Notes: generated by a model not told the origin, from the letters alone. A DNA stretch of 9,110 nt from Clostridia bacterium (GCA_024404435.1 JAKSPW010000039.1:1-9110), one strand, 5' to 3'; shown: positions 1-7,030, counted from the stretch's first letter. Numbers and translations: made by a program.

Positions 1-95
1 GTAGTCCTTTACGTAGTTGGAACAGGTAAGTTCTACCCTTTATGACCATTCGGGTGCTTTCAGGTGCTTGCCGGTCGATATGTGTCAGATTGGGT

Positions 96-113
96 CGATT
101 CGTCCGCGAATCG
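96..113. repeat. Small inverted repeat
   Basis: CGATTCG (96-102) and CGAATCG (107-113) form a perfect 7-bp stem around the loop TCCG. No T-tract follows, so it does not look like an intrinsic terminator. Role unknown. Confidence 0.5.
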
Positions 114-126
114 CATTCGTTCCTCG

Positions 127-149
127 GGTCCGTAATCTTATTCCGGACC
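127..149. repeat. Small inverted repeat
   Basis: GGTCCG (127-132) and CGGACC (144-149) form a 6-bp stem with an 11-nt loop. It is a weak structure with no clear role, but it sits directly before the terminator hairpin at 178-204. Confidence 0.35.
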
Positions 150-177
150 ATATCTCAAAGAACTTTGGAAAAAAGGA

Positions 178-211
178 AAAAGCTTAACGGGAAGTTAAGC
201 TTTTCTTTTTT
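178..211. terminator. Bidirectional intrinsic terminator
   Basis: AAAAGCTTAAC (178-188) pairs perfectly with GTTAAGCTTTT (194-204) around the loop GGGAA. On the plus strand CTTTTTT follows at 205-211. On the minus strand the sequence reads into TTTTCCTTTTTT. It lies about 25 bases past the stop codon of the minus-strand pseudouridine synthase gene, so it most likely ends the upp transcript and could also stop plus-strand transcription entering from the left. Confidence 0.85.
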
Positions 212-235
212 CGGCAAAATGGGTCCGGCGTAATA

Positions 236-1215
236 TCAATCAAACATTTCAAGGAAAAAGATACCGTCCTCGTTTACGGTGAATTCTTTGCCGTAGAGGT
301 AGGCAAGAGTTTCGCTCCTCGAGCGGAAGACGAGCTTGTACGAGCAGAGCGCCTGATACTTGTAGCCGAGGCGGCGGTCGTCCGCGTTGACTCCGTACTT
401 GCCGTCTCCGAGAAGCGGATGGCCGACGTGCGCCATGTGCGCCCTGATCTGATGCGTCCTGCCGGTCATGAGCGTGACCTCGAGCAGGGCGAGTTCGGGC
501 TTCCTGCACGTTTTCAGCACCTTATAGCCCGTGACGATCTCCTTCGAGTTCTTCGTCGGCTTGTCGGTGATCTTCACGGTGTTGGTCTTATAATCTTTTG
601 TGAGGTACGCGCGGAGCGTCGTTTCCTTCTTTTCGGGAATGCCGTGCACGGCGCAGAGGTAGTATTTTCCGATCTCGCGGGCGCGGATCGCCTCGTTCAC
701 GGCGCGGAGCGCCGCTGCGTTCTTCGCGGCGATCACGATGCCGCCCGTATTGCGGTCGATGCGGTTGCAGAGCGCGGGCGCGAAGGAGTTTTCGTCCTCC
801 GGCGAATACTCGCCCTTTGAGACGAGATACGATTTTATCGCGAAGATGAGTGTCTCTCTTTCCGCTTCGGCGGCGCGATTTCTGTCTCCCTCGTCGCCCG
901 TGTGGACGAGTACGCCCGGCTTCTTGTTCACGAGAAGCAGGTTTTCGTCCTCATACACGACGTCGAGCGGGATGTCCGCCTTCGAGTACTCGACGCTTGC
1001 CGCCTCTGAGGAAAAGAACTCGTCCGGGATATACATCTCGACGAGGTCTCCCGCCTCGAGCTTCTGCTTTTCCTCGGCGCGGTGACCGTTCACCTTTATC
1101 CGCTTCTTGCGGATAAACTTGTACATAAGGGACGTGGGCAGTCCCCGGACGGTTTTCGTGATGAACTTGTCCAGTCTCTGCCCACTGTCGTTTTCGTTTA
1201 TTGTGAAGCTCTTCA

Positions 1216-1216
<1 letters not shown>
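236..1216 (-). CDS. RluA-family 23S rRNA/tRNA pseudouridine synthase
   Basis: This 326-residue enzyme is expected to isomerise specific uridines in rRNA (or tRNA) to pseudouridine in the cytoplasm. An N-terminal S4-like RNA-binding domain covers roughly residues 12-62 (GQRLDKFI ... KVNG). The RluA catalytic domain follows, from PLDVVYEDENLLLVNKKPG at about 83-101. The catalytic aspartate is Asp154 in the motif NRIDRNTGG; the leading Asn replaces the His seen in E. coli RluC (HRLDKDTSG), a variation I recall from Firmicutes members. The family signature TGRTHQIRAH is at 251-260, followed by GHPLLGDGKYG. The order S4 plus catalytic domain and the length match RluC/RluD-type enzymes; the exact target uridine cannot be told. 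The ATG overlaps the upp stop codon as TAATG, which suggests translational coupling. A terminator follows 25 bases after the stop. Confidence 0.93.
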
Positions 1217-1983
<767 letters not shown>

Positions 1984-2023
1984 GAGAAAAAGAAGCAAAA
2001 AAGAGAATTGATCGCCCTGATAA

Positions 2024-2052
2024 TTGACACGCCCCCGAAAATGTGATAATAT
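2024..2052 (+). promoter_or_regulatory. Predicted sigma-A promoter of the CpsB/BY-kinase operon
   Basis: A perfect -35 box TTGACA (2024-2029) is followed after 17 bases by TAATAT (2047-2052), with an extended -10 TG at 2044-2045. The overlapping GATAAT at 2045-2050 is an alternative -10 with a 15-base spacer. The promoter is divergent from that of upp, about 40 bases away. Transcription would start near 2059, giving a leader of about 50 nt. Confidence 0.65.
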
Positions 2053-2094
2053 ATATTCGGTAAAATAGTTATTCTGCCGCAGTGTCGGCTTTTT

Positions 2095-2104
2095 GAGGAG
2101 GGGG
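2095..2104 (+). promoter_or_regulatory. Ribosome binding site that fixes the phosphatase start
   Basis: GAGGAGGGGG ends six bases before the ATG at 2111. A TTG at 2093 in the same frame would place this purine run inside the coding sequence, so the ATG is the better start. The protein beginning MFDIHCHILP then aligns with the usual N-terminus of the family. Confidence 0.8.
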
Positions 2105-2110
2105 AACGGT

Positions 2111-2818
2111 ATGTTCGATATTCACTGTCACATACTGCCGCGTGTCGACGACGGCTCCGGCTCCCCCGAGATCTCTCTCGCAATGGCGGCGTGTGCGGCT
2201 CACGACGGGATAAAGGCCGTCGTCGCGACACCGCACCTTGAAGTGCCCGACAGAGAGGCGGCAGAGCTTTTCTCATCGAGATTAAGCGAGCTCCGGCGCG
2301 CCGCGGAGGAAAGGGAAATCCCGCTGAAGATCCTGCCCGGCGCCGAGCTTCTCGGAAGCACGGACCTTGCAGACGCTCCGATAGAACGGTTTACCCTGAA
2401 CGGCACGAAATACCTCCTCGTCGAGTTCTTTCCGGACGATTTCCCCGAGAGGGTGATCTACGTCCTCGAAAGCGTGAGGGAAAGAGGCTTCGTCCCGGTC
2501 GTGGCGCATCCCGAGAGATACGACTTCGTCGCGGACGATCCCGGCATATGCGAGGAGTTCAAGGACCTCGGATGCCTCATACAGCTCACGACGCAGAGCG
2601 TCGTCGGTGACTTCGGCAGAACGTGCGCGCGCGTTTCGGCTTCTCTCATCGAATGGGGACTTGCGGACGTAGTCGCAAGCGACGCTCATTCCGACAGATG
2701 GAGACGGCCGGTCCTTTCGGAGGCTTGCGCATACGTCGGCGCGAGATACGGCGAAGAGCTCGCCGCAAGGCTTTTTATCAAAAATCCGCTTGCCGTCATA
2801 AACGGCGAAAACATATAG
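2111..2818 (+). CDS. CpsB/CapC-family PHP tyrosine-protein phosphatase
   Basis: This is a metal-dependent phosphatase of the PHP superfamily (CpsB of Streptococcus, YwqE of Bacillus). It removes phosphate from the tyrosine-rich tails of BY-kinases and so controls polysaccharide polymerisation and export at the membrane. The predicted metal ligands and catalytic motifs are present: HCH (His5, His7), DD at 13-14, ATPH (His42), GAE (Glu79), VEF (Glu105), AHPERY (His133) and SDAH (Asp191, His193). The 235 residues are slightly short of the usual 240-255. It is the first gene of the operon, and its expected substrates, two BY-kinases with tyrosine-rich tails, are encoded downstream on the same transcript. 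Family assignment is firm; activity on both kinases is inferred. Confidence 0.93.
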   Translation: MFDIHCHILPRVDDGSGSPEISLAMAACAAHDGIKAVVATPHLEVPDREAAELFSSRLSELRRAAEEREIPLKILPGAELLGSTDLADAPIERFTLNGTKYLLVEFFPDDFPERVIYVLESVRERGFVPVVAHPERYDFVADDPGICEEFKDLGCLIQLTTQSVVGDFGRTCARVSASLIEWGLADVVASDAHSDRWRRPVLSEACAYVGARYGEELAARLFIKNPLAVINGENI

Positions 2819-2843
2819 GGCTTGTCCCAATTTGGAGTAAATT

Positions 2844-3683
2844 ATGAGAACACTCAGAATCGGTATTACGGCAGTATTTCTTCTGGCGCTCGTCGCCTTT
2901 GCCGCAGTTTTCCTTCTCGGAACGGGGAAGACGGACTCCTCCGCTCCCGTGATCACGGCGGATGCGGACACGGTCTCGGTCTCCGTCGGTGACGACGGCT
3001 CTGCCCTTCTTGCGGGGCTGACCGCCGCGGACGCAAAGGACGGCGACCTGACTGATAAGATCTACGTCGACTCGAGATCCGGCATCGAGAACGGTAAGGT
3101 CAGAGTGACCTTCGCCGTCTGCGACAGCGACAACAACGTCGCCAAATTCGCCCGCACGGTCGAATATACCGACTACAAGCCGCCGATGATCTATCTGAAG
3201 CAGCCCCTCAGATTTTCGAACAGAGAAAAGTTTTCGGTGCTCGACTCTTTCGGAGCGGAGGACGTCTTCGACGGAGATATTTCTTCAAAGATCAGGCTGA
3301 CCGCCTCCGACATCACGGCAAGGTCGGTCGGCGAGTACTCCGTGACGGTCGACGTTACGAATTCGCTCGGAGACCGCACCGAGCTCCAGACGGAAGTATT
3401 CATAGATTCCTACTCGGCATACAGGCCGACGATAAATCTGAAGGATCCGTACGTGACAGTCCCCGTCGGCGGCACGCTTCCGGATCTTAACGCCTGCGTT
3501 TCTTCTGTCACGGGCGCCGGCGGAAGCGGCACCGTTGAGAACCCCTCCGTGGTGATCGACTCGAGAAACGTCGACGTGAACACGCCCGGAGCGTACACGG
3601 TAACGTTCTCGTACGTTCCCGAGGGAGAAGCAAAGTCCGAAGCAAACACGGCTGAAGCCACGCTCGTGGTCATCGTCAGATAA
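2844..3683 (+). CDS. Membrane-anchored protein with three Ig-like (DUF5011-type) modules
   Basis: I do not recognise this 279-residue protein as a named gene. An N-terminal hydrophobic segment at about 5-25 follows two arginines and has no lipobox cysteine, so it is probably a signal anchor or signal peptide with the rest outside the cell. Three beta-rich modules follow, at about 34-110, 112-188 and 194-279. The first two carry the DGD motif typical of DUF5011/HYR-like Ig folds (KDGDLTDKI at 65-73, FDGDISSKI at 142-150). Each ends in a strand of the type GEYSVTVDV or GAYTVTFSY. There is no LPxTG signal or second membrane segment. GGAG lies six bases before the ATG. The gene sits 25 bases after the phosphatase and 11 bases before the first kinase, so it is cotranscribed with them. 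A role as extracellular partner or sensor of the Wzz-kinase complex is inference. Confidence 0.8.
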   Translation: MRTLRIGITAVFLLALVAFAAVFLLGTGKTDSSAPVITADADTVSVSVGDDGSALLAGLTAADAKDGDLTDKIYVDSRSGIENGKVRVTFAVCDSDNNVAKFARTVEYTDYKPPMIYLKQPLRFSNREKFSVLDSFGAEDVFDGDISSKIRLTASDITARSVGEYSVTVDVTNSLGDRTELQTEVFIDSYSAYRPTINLKDPYVTVPVGGTLPDLNACVSSVTGAGGSGTVENPSVVIDSRNVDVNTPGAYTVTFSYVPEGEAKSEANTAEATLVVIVR

Positions 3684-3694
3684 CGGAGGTCGCT

Positions 3695-5089
3695 GTGGAA
3701 AGAATCAGAAAGAAAAAGGCGGAGAAAAAAGTCGATCTGCGCGAAATCGGCGCGGATCTCCTTAAAAACCTCCCGTTCATCATCCTCGGTGCTCTCGCCG
3801 CCGCGCTTGCCGCATTCGTCATAACGAAGCTCACCTACACCCCCGAATATACGGCGAAGGCATCCTTCTACGTCAGAGCGATCGACAACGCCAACCTCAC
3901 TCAGGCGGGATATTCCTCCGCCACAAAGCTCGCCGTGGCGTATGCGGAGGTCATCTCGGACCCGATCGTCAACGATAAGCTTTCGGAGGAAACGGGCGAA
4001 GATCTCGACGACGTCGTCTTCAAGGCGAGCGAGATCGAATCGACTCACATAATCGAGGTCAGCGCCGTCGCTCCGACTCCGCAGAGAGCGTACGACTGCC
4101 TGTGCATACTTGTTGACAACTACGGCGTCATCACGAACTACGTCTCGAAGACGATGACGATCCTCCCCGAGACGATGCCGACGACACCGACTTCACCGTC
4201 CAACCTGTACTCGATGAAGCGAAACGTCGCGATCGGCGGGCTTGCCGGACTTTTGATAAGCGCCGCGCTCTTCGCGCTCCTGTCGTTCTTCAGCGACACG
4301 ATAAACACGGAAGCGGAGCTTGAGGAAAGGCTCGACGTAAAGGTATTCGGCTCGATCGTCGACGGCTCGGCATACAAAAAGAAATCCGACGCGAAGGTAC
4401 TTCTCATTTCGGACAAATCGACTCCGTTTGAATTCTCCGAGAATATCAGGCGTATCGCCGCGCGCGTCGAAAGGCTTACGCGCGAAGGCGTGAAAAGCGT
4501 GATGATCACTTCCTTCGGCTCAAACGAAGGCAAGAGCACGATCGCCGCGAACATCGCGATGGCGATCGCGGAAAGCGGACGGAGCGTGCTCCTCATCGAC
4601 TCCGACTTCAGAAACCCCTCGCAGTACCGCATTTTCGACCTTGAAAAGGAAGGAAAAGCGGGATTCTCCGAACTTCTGAACGGAGAGGTCACCTTTGGCG
4701 AGGCGGTAGTCAGAAGAAACAAGAATTTCCACATTCTTCCCGTATACAGATTCGTTAAGGAATCGACCGAAATTATCGGCTCGGAAAAATTCGACAGAGT
4801 CATGGACGAGCTGAAGACACAATACGACCTGGTGATCGTCGATACGCCTCCCACGGCGTTCGTCGCGGACGCGGAGATCGTCTCCGGCAAGTGCGACGCT
4901 TCACTCCTGATCGTATATAAGGACACCTGCTCCGCATCGAGCATCCTCGGCGCAGTCGAGGCCCTTGAGGGGGCAAAGTCGAAGTTCTGCGGAGGCATCT
5001 TCAACGGGGCGTCGCCGAACTCAGGCAGAAGGATCGGCCGATCCCGGTATTACGGAAAAGGATATTACGGCTACGGAAAACACAGTTAA
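3695..5089 (+). CDS. Wzz/BY-kinase fusion, polysaccharide co-polymerase and tyrosine autokinase (first copy)
   Basis: This 464-residue protein joins a Wzz chain-length domain to a bacterial tyrosine kinase. Transmembrane segments lie at about 27-46 and 178-199 and enclose an extracytoplasmic domain; a Pro-rich stretch (158-168) precedes the second one. The cytoplasmic kinase has Walker A around SFGSNEGKST (273-282), Walker A' VLLIDSDFRNP (298-308), Walker B LVIVDTPP (379-386) and a short tail with five tyrosines (452, 453, 457, 458, 460). The Walker A loop has Ser-Asn where BY-kinases usually have Pro-Gly, and the EX2RX2R oligomerisation motif is reduced to ENIR at 249-252. The lysine, the serine after it and all Walker aspartates remain, so it is probably active or at least binds nucleotide. 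The start is GTG, five bases after GGAGG. In many Firmicutes the two halves are separate CapA/CapB-like proteins. Confidence 0.92.
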   Translation: MERIRKKKAEKKVDLREIGADLLKNLPFIILGALAAALAAFVITKLTYTPEYTAKASFYVRAIDNANLTQAGYSSATKLAVAYAEVISDPIVNDKLSEETGEDLDDVVFKASEIESTHIIEVSAVAPTPQRAYDCLCILVDNYGVITNYVSKTMTILPETMPTTPTSPSNLYSMKRNVAIGGLAGLLISAALFALLSFFSDTINTEAELEERLDVKVFGSIVDGSAYKKKSDAKVLLISDKSTPFEFSENIRRIAARVERLTREGVKSVMITSFGSNEGKSTIAANIAMAIAESGRSVLLIDSDFRNPSQYRIFDLEKEGKAGFSELLNGEVTFGEAVVRRNKNFHILPVYRFVKESTEIIGSEKFDRVMDELKTQYDLVIVDTPPTAFVADAEIVSGKCDASLLIVYKDTCSASSILGAVEALEGAKSKFCGGIFNGASPNSGRRIGRSRYYGKGYYGYGKHS

Positions 5090-5167
5090 GGTCATCGCCG
5101 ATGCGCCAAGCGCAAGTCTCAATCCCCGATGTCCGTGGAGCCCGAAAGGCTTCTGAAAGAAAGACAA

Positions 5168-6700
5168 ATGAGCGAAAAAATCGAGAGAAACGCTGTCGTC
5201 GACGACAGCGAAGAGGAAATAGATCTTTCCGAGCTCTTCCGGTATTTCAAGGAAGGCTGCCGGAGATTCCTGATCTATCTGCCGATAATCGCCGTCGTGC
5301 TGACGGTTTTCGGCTGCGTGATCGAGAAAAAGGCCTACGTTCCGAAATATTCGACGAAGATCACCGTTGCCGTGAGCTCTCCCCTGACGGATACCTTTGA
5401 CGACGGCACCGGCACGAAGATATCGAACTATTCGAGTGCGAACGACGGGCAGCTTCAGGCCGCTTTCGTGGAGATCGTGAATTCCGGCCTCTTTTCGAGA
5501 AATATCTCAAATGAGCTCGGAGAGGCAAAGCTGAACGCCACGATCAGGGCGGAGCGGGTCGGCGAGGAGTCGAACTACGTCAACATCACCGTCTCGTCGA
5601 AGGGCGGAGACCCGACTTACCCCGAGCAGGTCATCGATCTCATCGAGCCGACCTTCATCTCCATGGTGGGAGACACTCTCGGACCGGTCAGCGTGCAGAA
5701 TTTCACCCCGGGCGGCAGCAGCACTCCCGCGGAAAGCAATTCGCTCGCACTCATGATCGTTAAATACTGCATCATTTCCGTCCTCATCTGGCTCGTGATC
5801 GTCCTCGTCTATTCTCTGACGAGAGACCGTGTCCTTTCGAGAGAGGATATGAATCTGAAGCTCGGGCGCTCGCCCATGGCGGTCATCCCGCCGTCGGGCA
5901 GAAGAAGCGACGCGGTCAGACAGGGACTGGAGCTTAAGAACAAGAATACCAACCCGATGTTCGCCGAATCCGTCAAGCTCCTCGCCGCTAAAATGACGCC
6001 GAAGAGCGATGAGGGCGGCCGCGTCTGCATGTTCACGAGCGCAAACCCGGGCGAGGGCAAGACGACGGTCAGCATCAACGTCGCCTGCGCGGCTGCCATG
6101 AAGGGCAAGAAGGTCGTGCTCGTCGACGGAGACCTGAGACGTCAGGACGTCAGAAACATTCTTGATATCAAAAAGCCGACCTGCGGCATCGTCGAGTTCG
6201 CATCGGGCGCGGTCAAAAAATCCGAATTTATGTATTACGACGAAAGATTTCCGTTCTGCGTCGTATCGGGCAGCGCCACGACCGACTATCCGGCTGAGAT
6301 CATCCACTCCAAGCGCATTGACAGCATGTTCGGCGTGCTGAAGGAAATGTTCGACGTGATCATCGTGGATACGCCTCCGTGCGCCGTGATCAGCGACGCC
6401 GTGGCGATGGCGAAGTATGCGGACGACGTGTTCTTCATAGTCCGCGAGGATTATTCCGAGGTTAAGGAAATAAATCAGGCTCTCGAAAACATGGCGCCCG
6501 TGAAGGACGTCACCGGCTTCGTTCTCAACGTGTCCGAATCGGATCAGGGCAGAGTCGCATACGGAAGATACGGCAAATACGGCTACGGCAAGTACGGACG
6601 TTATGGCAAGTACGGATACGGAAAGTACGGTCATTACGGTTACGGTAAGTACGGCTACGGCTACGGCTCCCACGAGGAAGAAAAAGAAGAAAAAGAATAA
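5168..6700 (+). CDS. Wzz/BY-kinase fusion with long tyrosine-rich tail (second copy)
   Basis: This 510-residue paralogue of the preceding gene has the same plan: membrane segments at about 34-53 and 192-216 around an extracytoplasmic domain, then a BY-kinase. Walker A is canonical (SANPGEGKTT, 291-300), Walker A' is VVLVDGDLRR (316-325) and Walker B VIIVDTPP (397-404). The oligomerisation motif is degenerate (ESVK at 267-270). The tail at 465-499 has 14 tyrosines in Gly-Lys/Arg-Tyr repeats and ends in an acidic stretch EEEKEEKE. Such tails are autophosphorylated in trans and dephosphorylated by CpsB-type enzymes. The ATG at 5168 was preferred because GAAAGAAAG lies just before it and MSEKIERN resembles family N-termini. 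An in-frame ATG at 5129 would add 13 residues but has no ribosome binding site. The 78-base gap from the first kinase holds no terminator. A strong terminator follows the stop. Confidence 0.92.
   Translation: MSEKIERNAVVDDSEEEIDLSELFRYFKEGCRRFLIYLPIIAVVLTVFGCVIEKKAYVPKYSTKITVAVSSPLTDTFDDGTGTKISNYSSANDGQLQAAFVEIVNSGLFSRNISNELGEAKLNATIRAERVGEESNYVNITVSSKGGDPTYPEQVIDLIEPTFISMVGDTLGPVSVQNFTPGGSSTPAESNSLALMIVKYCIISVLIWLVIVLVYSLTRDRVLSREDMNLKLGRSPMAVIPPSGRRSDAVRQGLELKNKNTNPMFAESVKLLAAKMTPKSDEGGRVCMFTSANPGEGKTTVSINVACAAAMKGKKVVLVDGDLRRQDVRNILDIKKPTCGIVEFASGAVKKSEFMYYDERFPFCVVSGSATTDYPAEIIHSKRIDSMFGVLKEMFDVIIVDTPPCAVISDAVAMAKYADDVFFIVREDYSEVKEINQALENMAPVKDVTGFVLNVSESDQGRVAYGRYGKYGYGKYGRYGKYGYGKYGHYGYGKYGYGYGSHEEEKEEKE
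6560..6667 (+). repeat. Tandem repeat coding for the tyrosine-rich tail
   Basis: A 33-base unit coding for RYGKYGYGKYG occurs at 6566-6598 and 6599-6631, followed by a diverged third unit (6632-6667, beginning HYGYGKYG). The first two units are identical in protein but differ in six of eleven codons, all at synonymous positions, so they are not a fresh duplication. Confidence 0.9.
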
Positions 6701-6725
6701 AAAACGCCGCGAAAGCGGCGTTTTT
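6701..6725 (+). terminator. Intrinsic terminator of the kinase operon
   Basis: AAAACGCCGC (6701-6710) pairs with GCGGCG and TTTT (6715-6724) around a GAAA tetraloop. The T-run 6721-6725 begins right at the end of the GC stem. The stem starts directly after the stop codon of the second kinase, so the operon ends here. Confidence 0.95.
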
Positions 6726-6734
6726 ATATGAATT

Positions 6735-6754
6735 CGTTTCCGCTTGCGGAAACG
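6735..6754. repeat. Perfect 9-bp inverted repeat
   Basis: CGTTTCCGC (6735-6743) and GCGGAAACG (6746-6754) are separated by TT, so the hairpin would close with a CTTG loop. It lies ten bases after the operon terminator and has no T-tract directly after it. It could add to 3'-end stability or be a backup terminator remnant. Confidence 0.7.
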
Positions 6755-6778
6755 CACCTGTTCTTTTTCCTCTTCATA

Positions 6779-6803
6779 CTGAGTCATCCGAAGGATGACT
6801 CAG
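6779..6803. repeat. Perfect 11-bp inverted repeat
   Basis: CTGAGTCATCC (6779-6789) and GGATGACTCAG (6793-6803) form a perfect stem around GAA. Three more pairs (CAT with ATG) extend it beyond one mismatch. It has no T-tract. The TCATCC/GGATGA core resembles intergenic palindromic repeats found in many copies in some bacterial genomes, which I cannot test here. Confidence 0.75.
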
Positions 6804-6809
6804 CATGAG

Positions 6810-6873
6810 ATCCCTATACTGCTGAACAAAAAAGACACCCGAATGGGTGTCTTTTGTTCAGCGGTATAGGGAT
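6810..6873. repeat. Long quasi-palindrome spanning tRNA 3' end and terminator
   Basis: The arm 6810-6840 is the inverted complement of 6845-6873, with 28 of 29 positions Watson-Crick paired, one T/G mismatch (6820/6863) and two extra A bases in the left arm; the loop is GAAT. The right arm includes the last 15 bases of the tRNA-Gln gene. The left arm therefore holds an inverted copy of that tRNA end beyond the tRNA terminator. Confidence 0.9.
6828..6855 (-). terminator. Intrinsic terminator of tRNA-Gln
   Basis: On the minus strand AAAAGACACCC pairs with GGGTGTCTTTT around the loop ATTC, and the right arm runs on into six T (complement of 6828-6833). The stem begins three bases after the tRNA discriminator base, so the primary transcript would have a very short 3' trailer. 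Confidence 0.85.
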
Positions 6874-6929
6874 TCGAACCCCAACATACAGAGTCAGAGT
6901 CTGCTGTGCTACCTTTACACAATACCGCT
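6859..6929 (-). tRNA. tRNA-Gln (anticodon CTG)
   Basis: The minus strand folds as a complete 71-nt tRNA. The acceptor stem is AGCGGTA with TACCGCT, and the D stem GTGT with GCAC around AAAGGTA. The anticodon stem GCAGA with TCTGT encloses the loop CTCTGAC, giving anticodon CTG with T33 and A37. A 4-nt variable loop precedes the T stem TGGGG with CCCTA around TTCGAAT. The discriminator is G, as usual for tRNA-Gln. It reads CAG codons. CCA is not encoded (the next bases are AAC), so it must be added after processing. Confidence 0.95.
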
Positions 6930-6941
6930 ACAACGCTACAT

Positions 6942-6970
6942 ATTATAGCAAACAAAATCTTCTTTGTCAA
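6942..6970 (-). promoter_or_regulatory. Consensus sigma-A promoter of tRNA-Gln
   Basis: On the minus strand a perfect TTGACA (6965-6970) and a perfect TATAAT (6942-6947) are separated by exactly 17 bases. Transcription would start near 6935, only about six bases before the mature tRNA 5' end. Confidence 0.92.
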
Positions 6971-7030
6971 GCCTTTTTGCCAAAAAAATTTCGCTTCGCT
7001 TTTTTATTGTTTACTGCTTTTGCGCCGATA

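Larger units (their letters stand above)
1..177. other. Region without a supported gene
   Basis: I see no gene I can support here. A plus frame is open from base 1 to a TGA at 43-45 and would be the last 14 residues of a gene lying to the left. A minus frame starts at ATG 48 and runs off the left edge for 16 codons. Neither has a recognisable motif or good ribosome binding site. The region holds two small inverted repeats (96-113 and 127-149) and a 7-base direct repeat GGTGCTT. Its base composition is less GC-biased at third positions than the real genes, which fits intergenic DNA. Confidence 0.45.

Noticed and set aside
1..48. Minus-strand start (ATG at 48) running off the left edge, or the tail of a plus-strand gene ending at 45
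   Set aside because: Too short to recognise, no clear ribosome binding site, and codon choice unlike the real genes here. It cannot be called either way.
42..233. Plus-strand 63-codon frame
   Set aside because: It has no ribosome binding site and its 3' half is the terminator hairpin (translated as LNGKLSFSFF), so it is not a gene.
2282..2971. Minus-strand open frame (229 codons) opposite the phosphatase
   Set aside because: It overlaps a gene with a full set of PHP motifs and shows no motif of its own.
6560..6667. CRISPR-like or minisatellite DNA repeat
   Set aside because: The repetition is explained by in-frame coding of a tyrosine-rich tail, there are no spacers, and units differ at synonymous sites.
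5507..6787. Long minus-strand open frame (426 codons) opposite the second kinase gene
   Set aside because: It is a mirror of a clearly real gene with strong GC bias at third positions. It encodes low-complexity Val/His/Asp-rich sequence without a domain, and runs through the terminator.
6810..6827. Partial tRNA-Gln copy as an attachment site of an integrated element
   Set aside because: Attachment sites are direct repeats flanking an element with an integrase. This copy is inverted, four bases of loop plus a terminator away, and no integrase is present.
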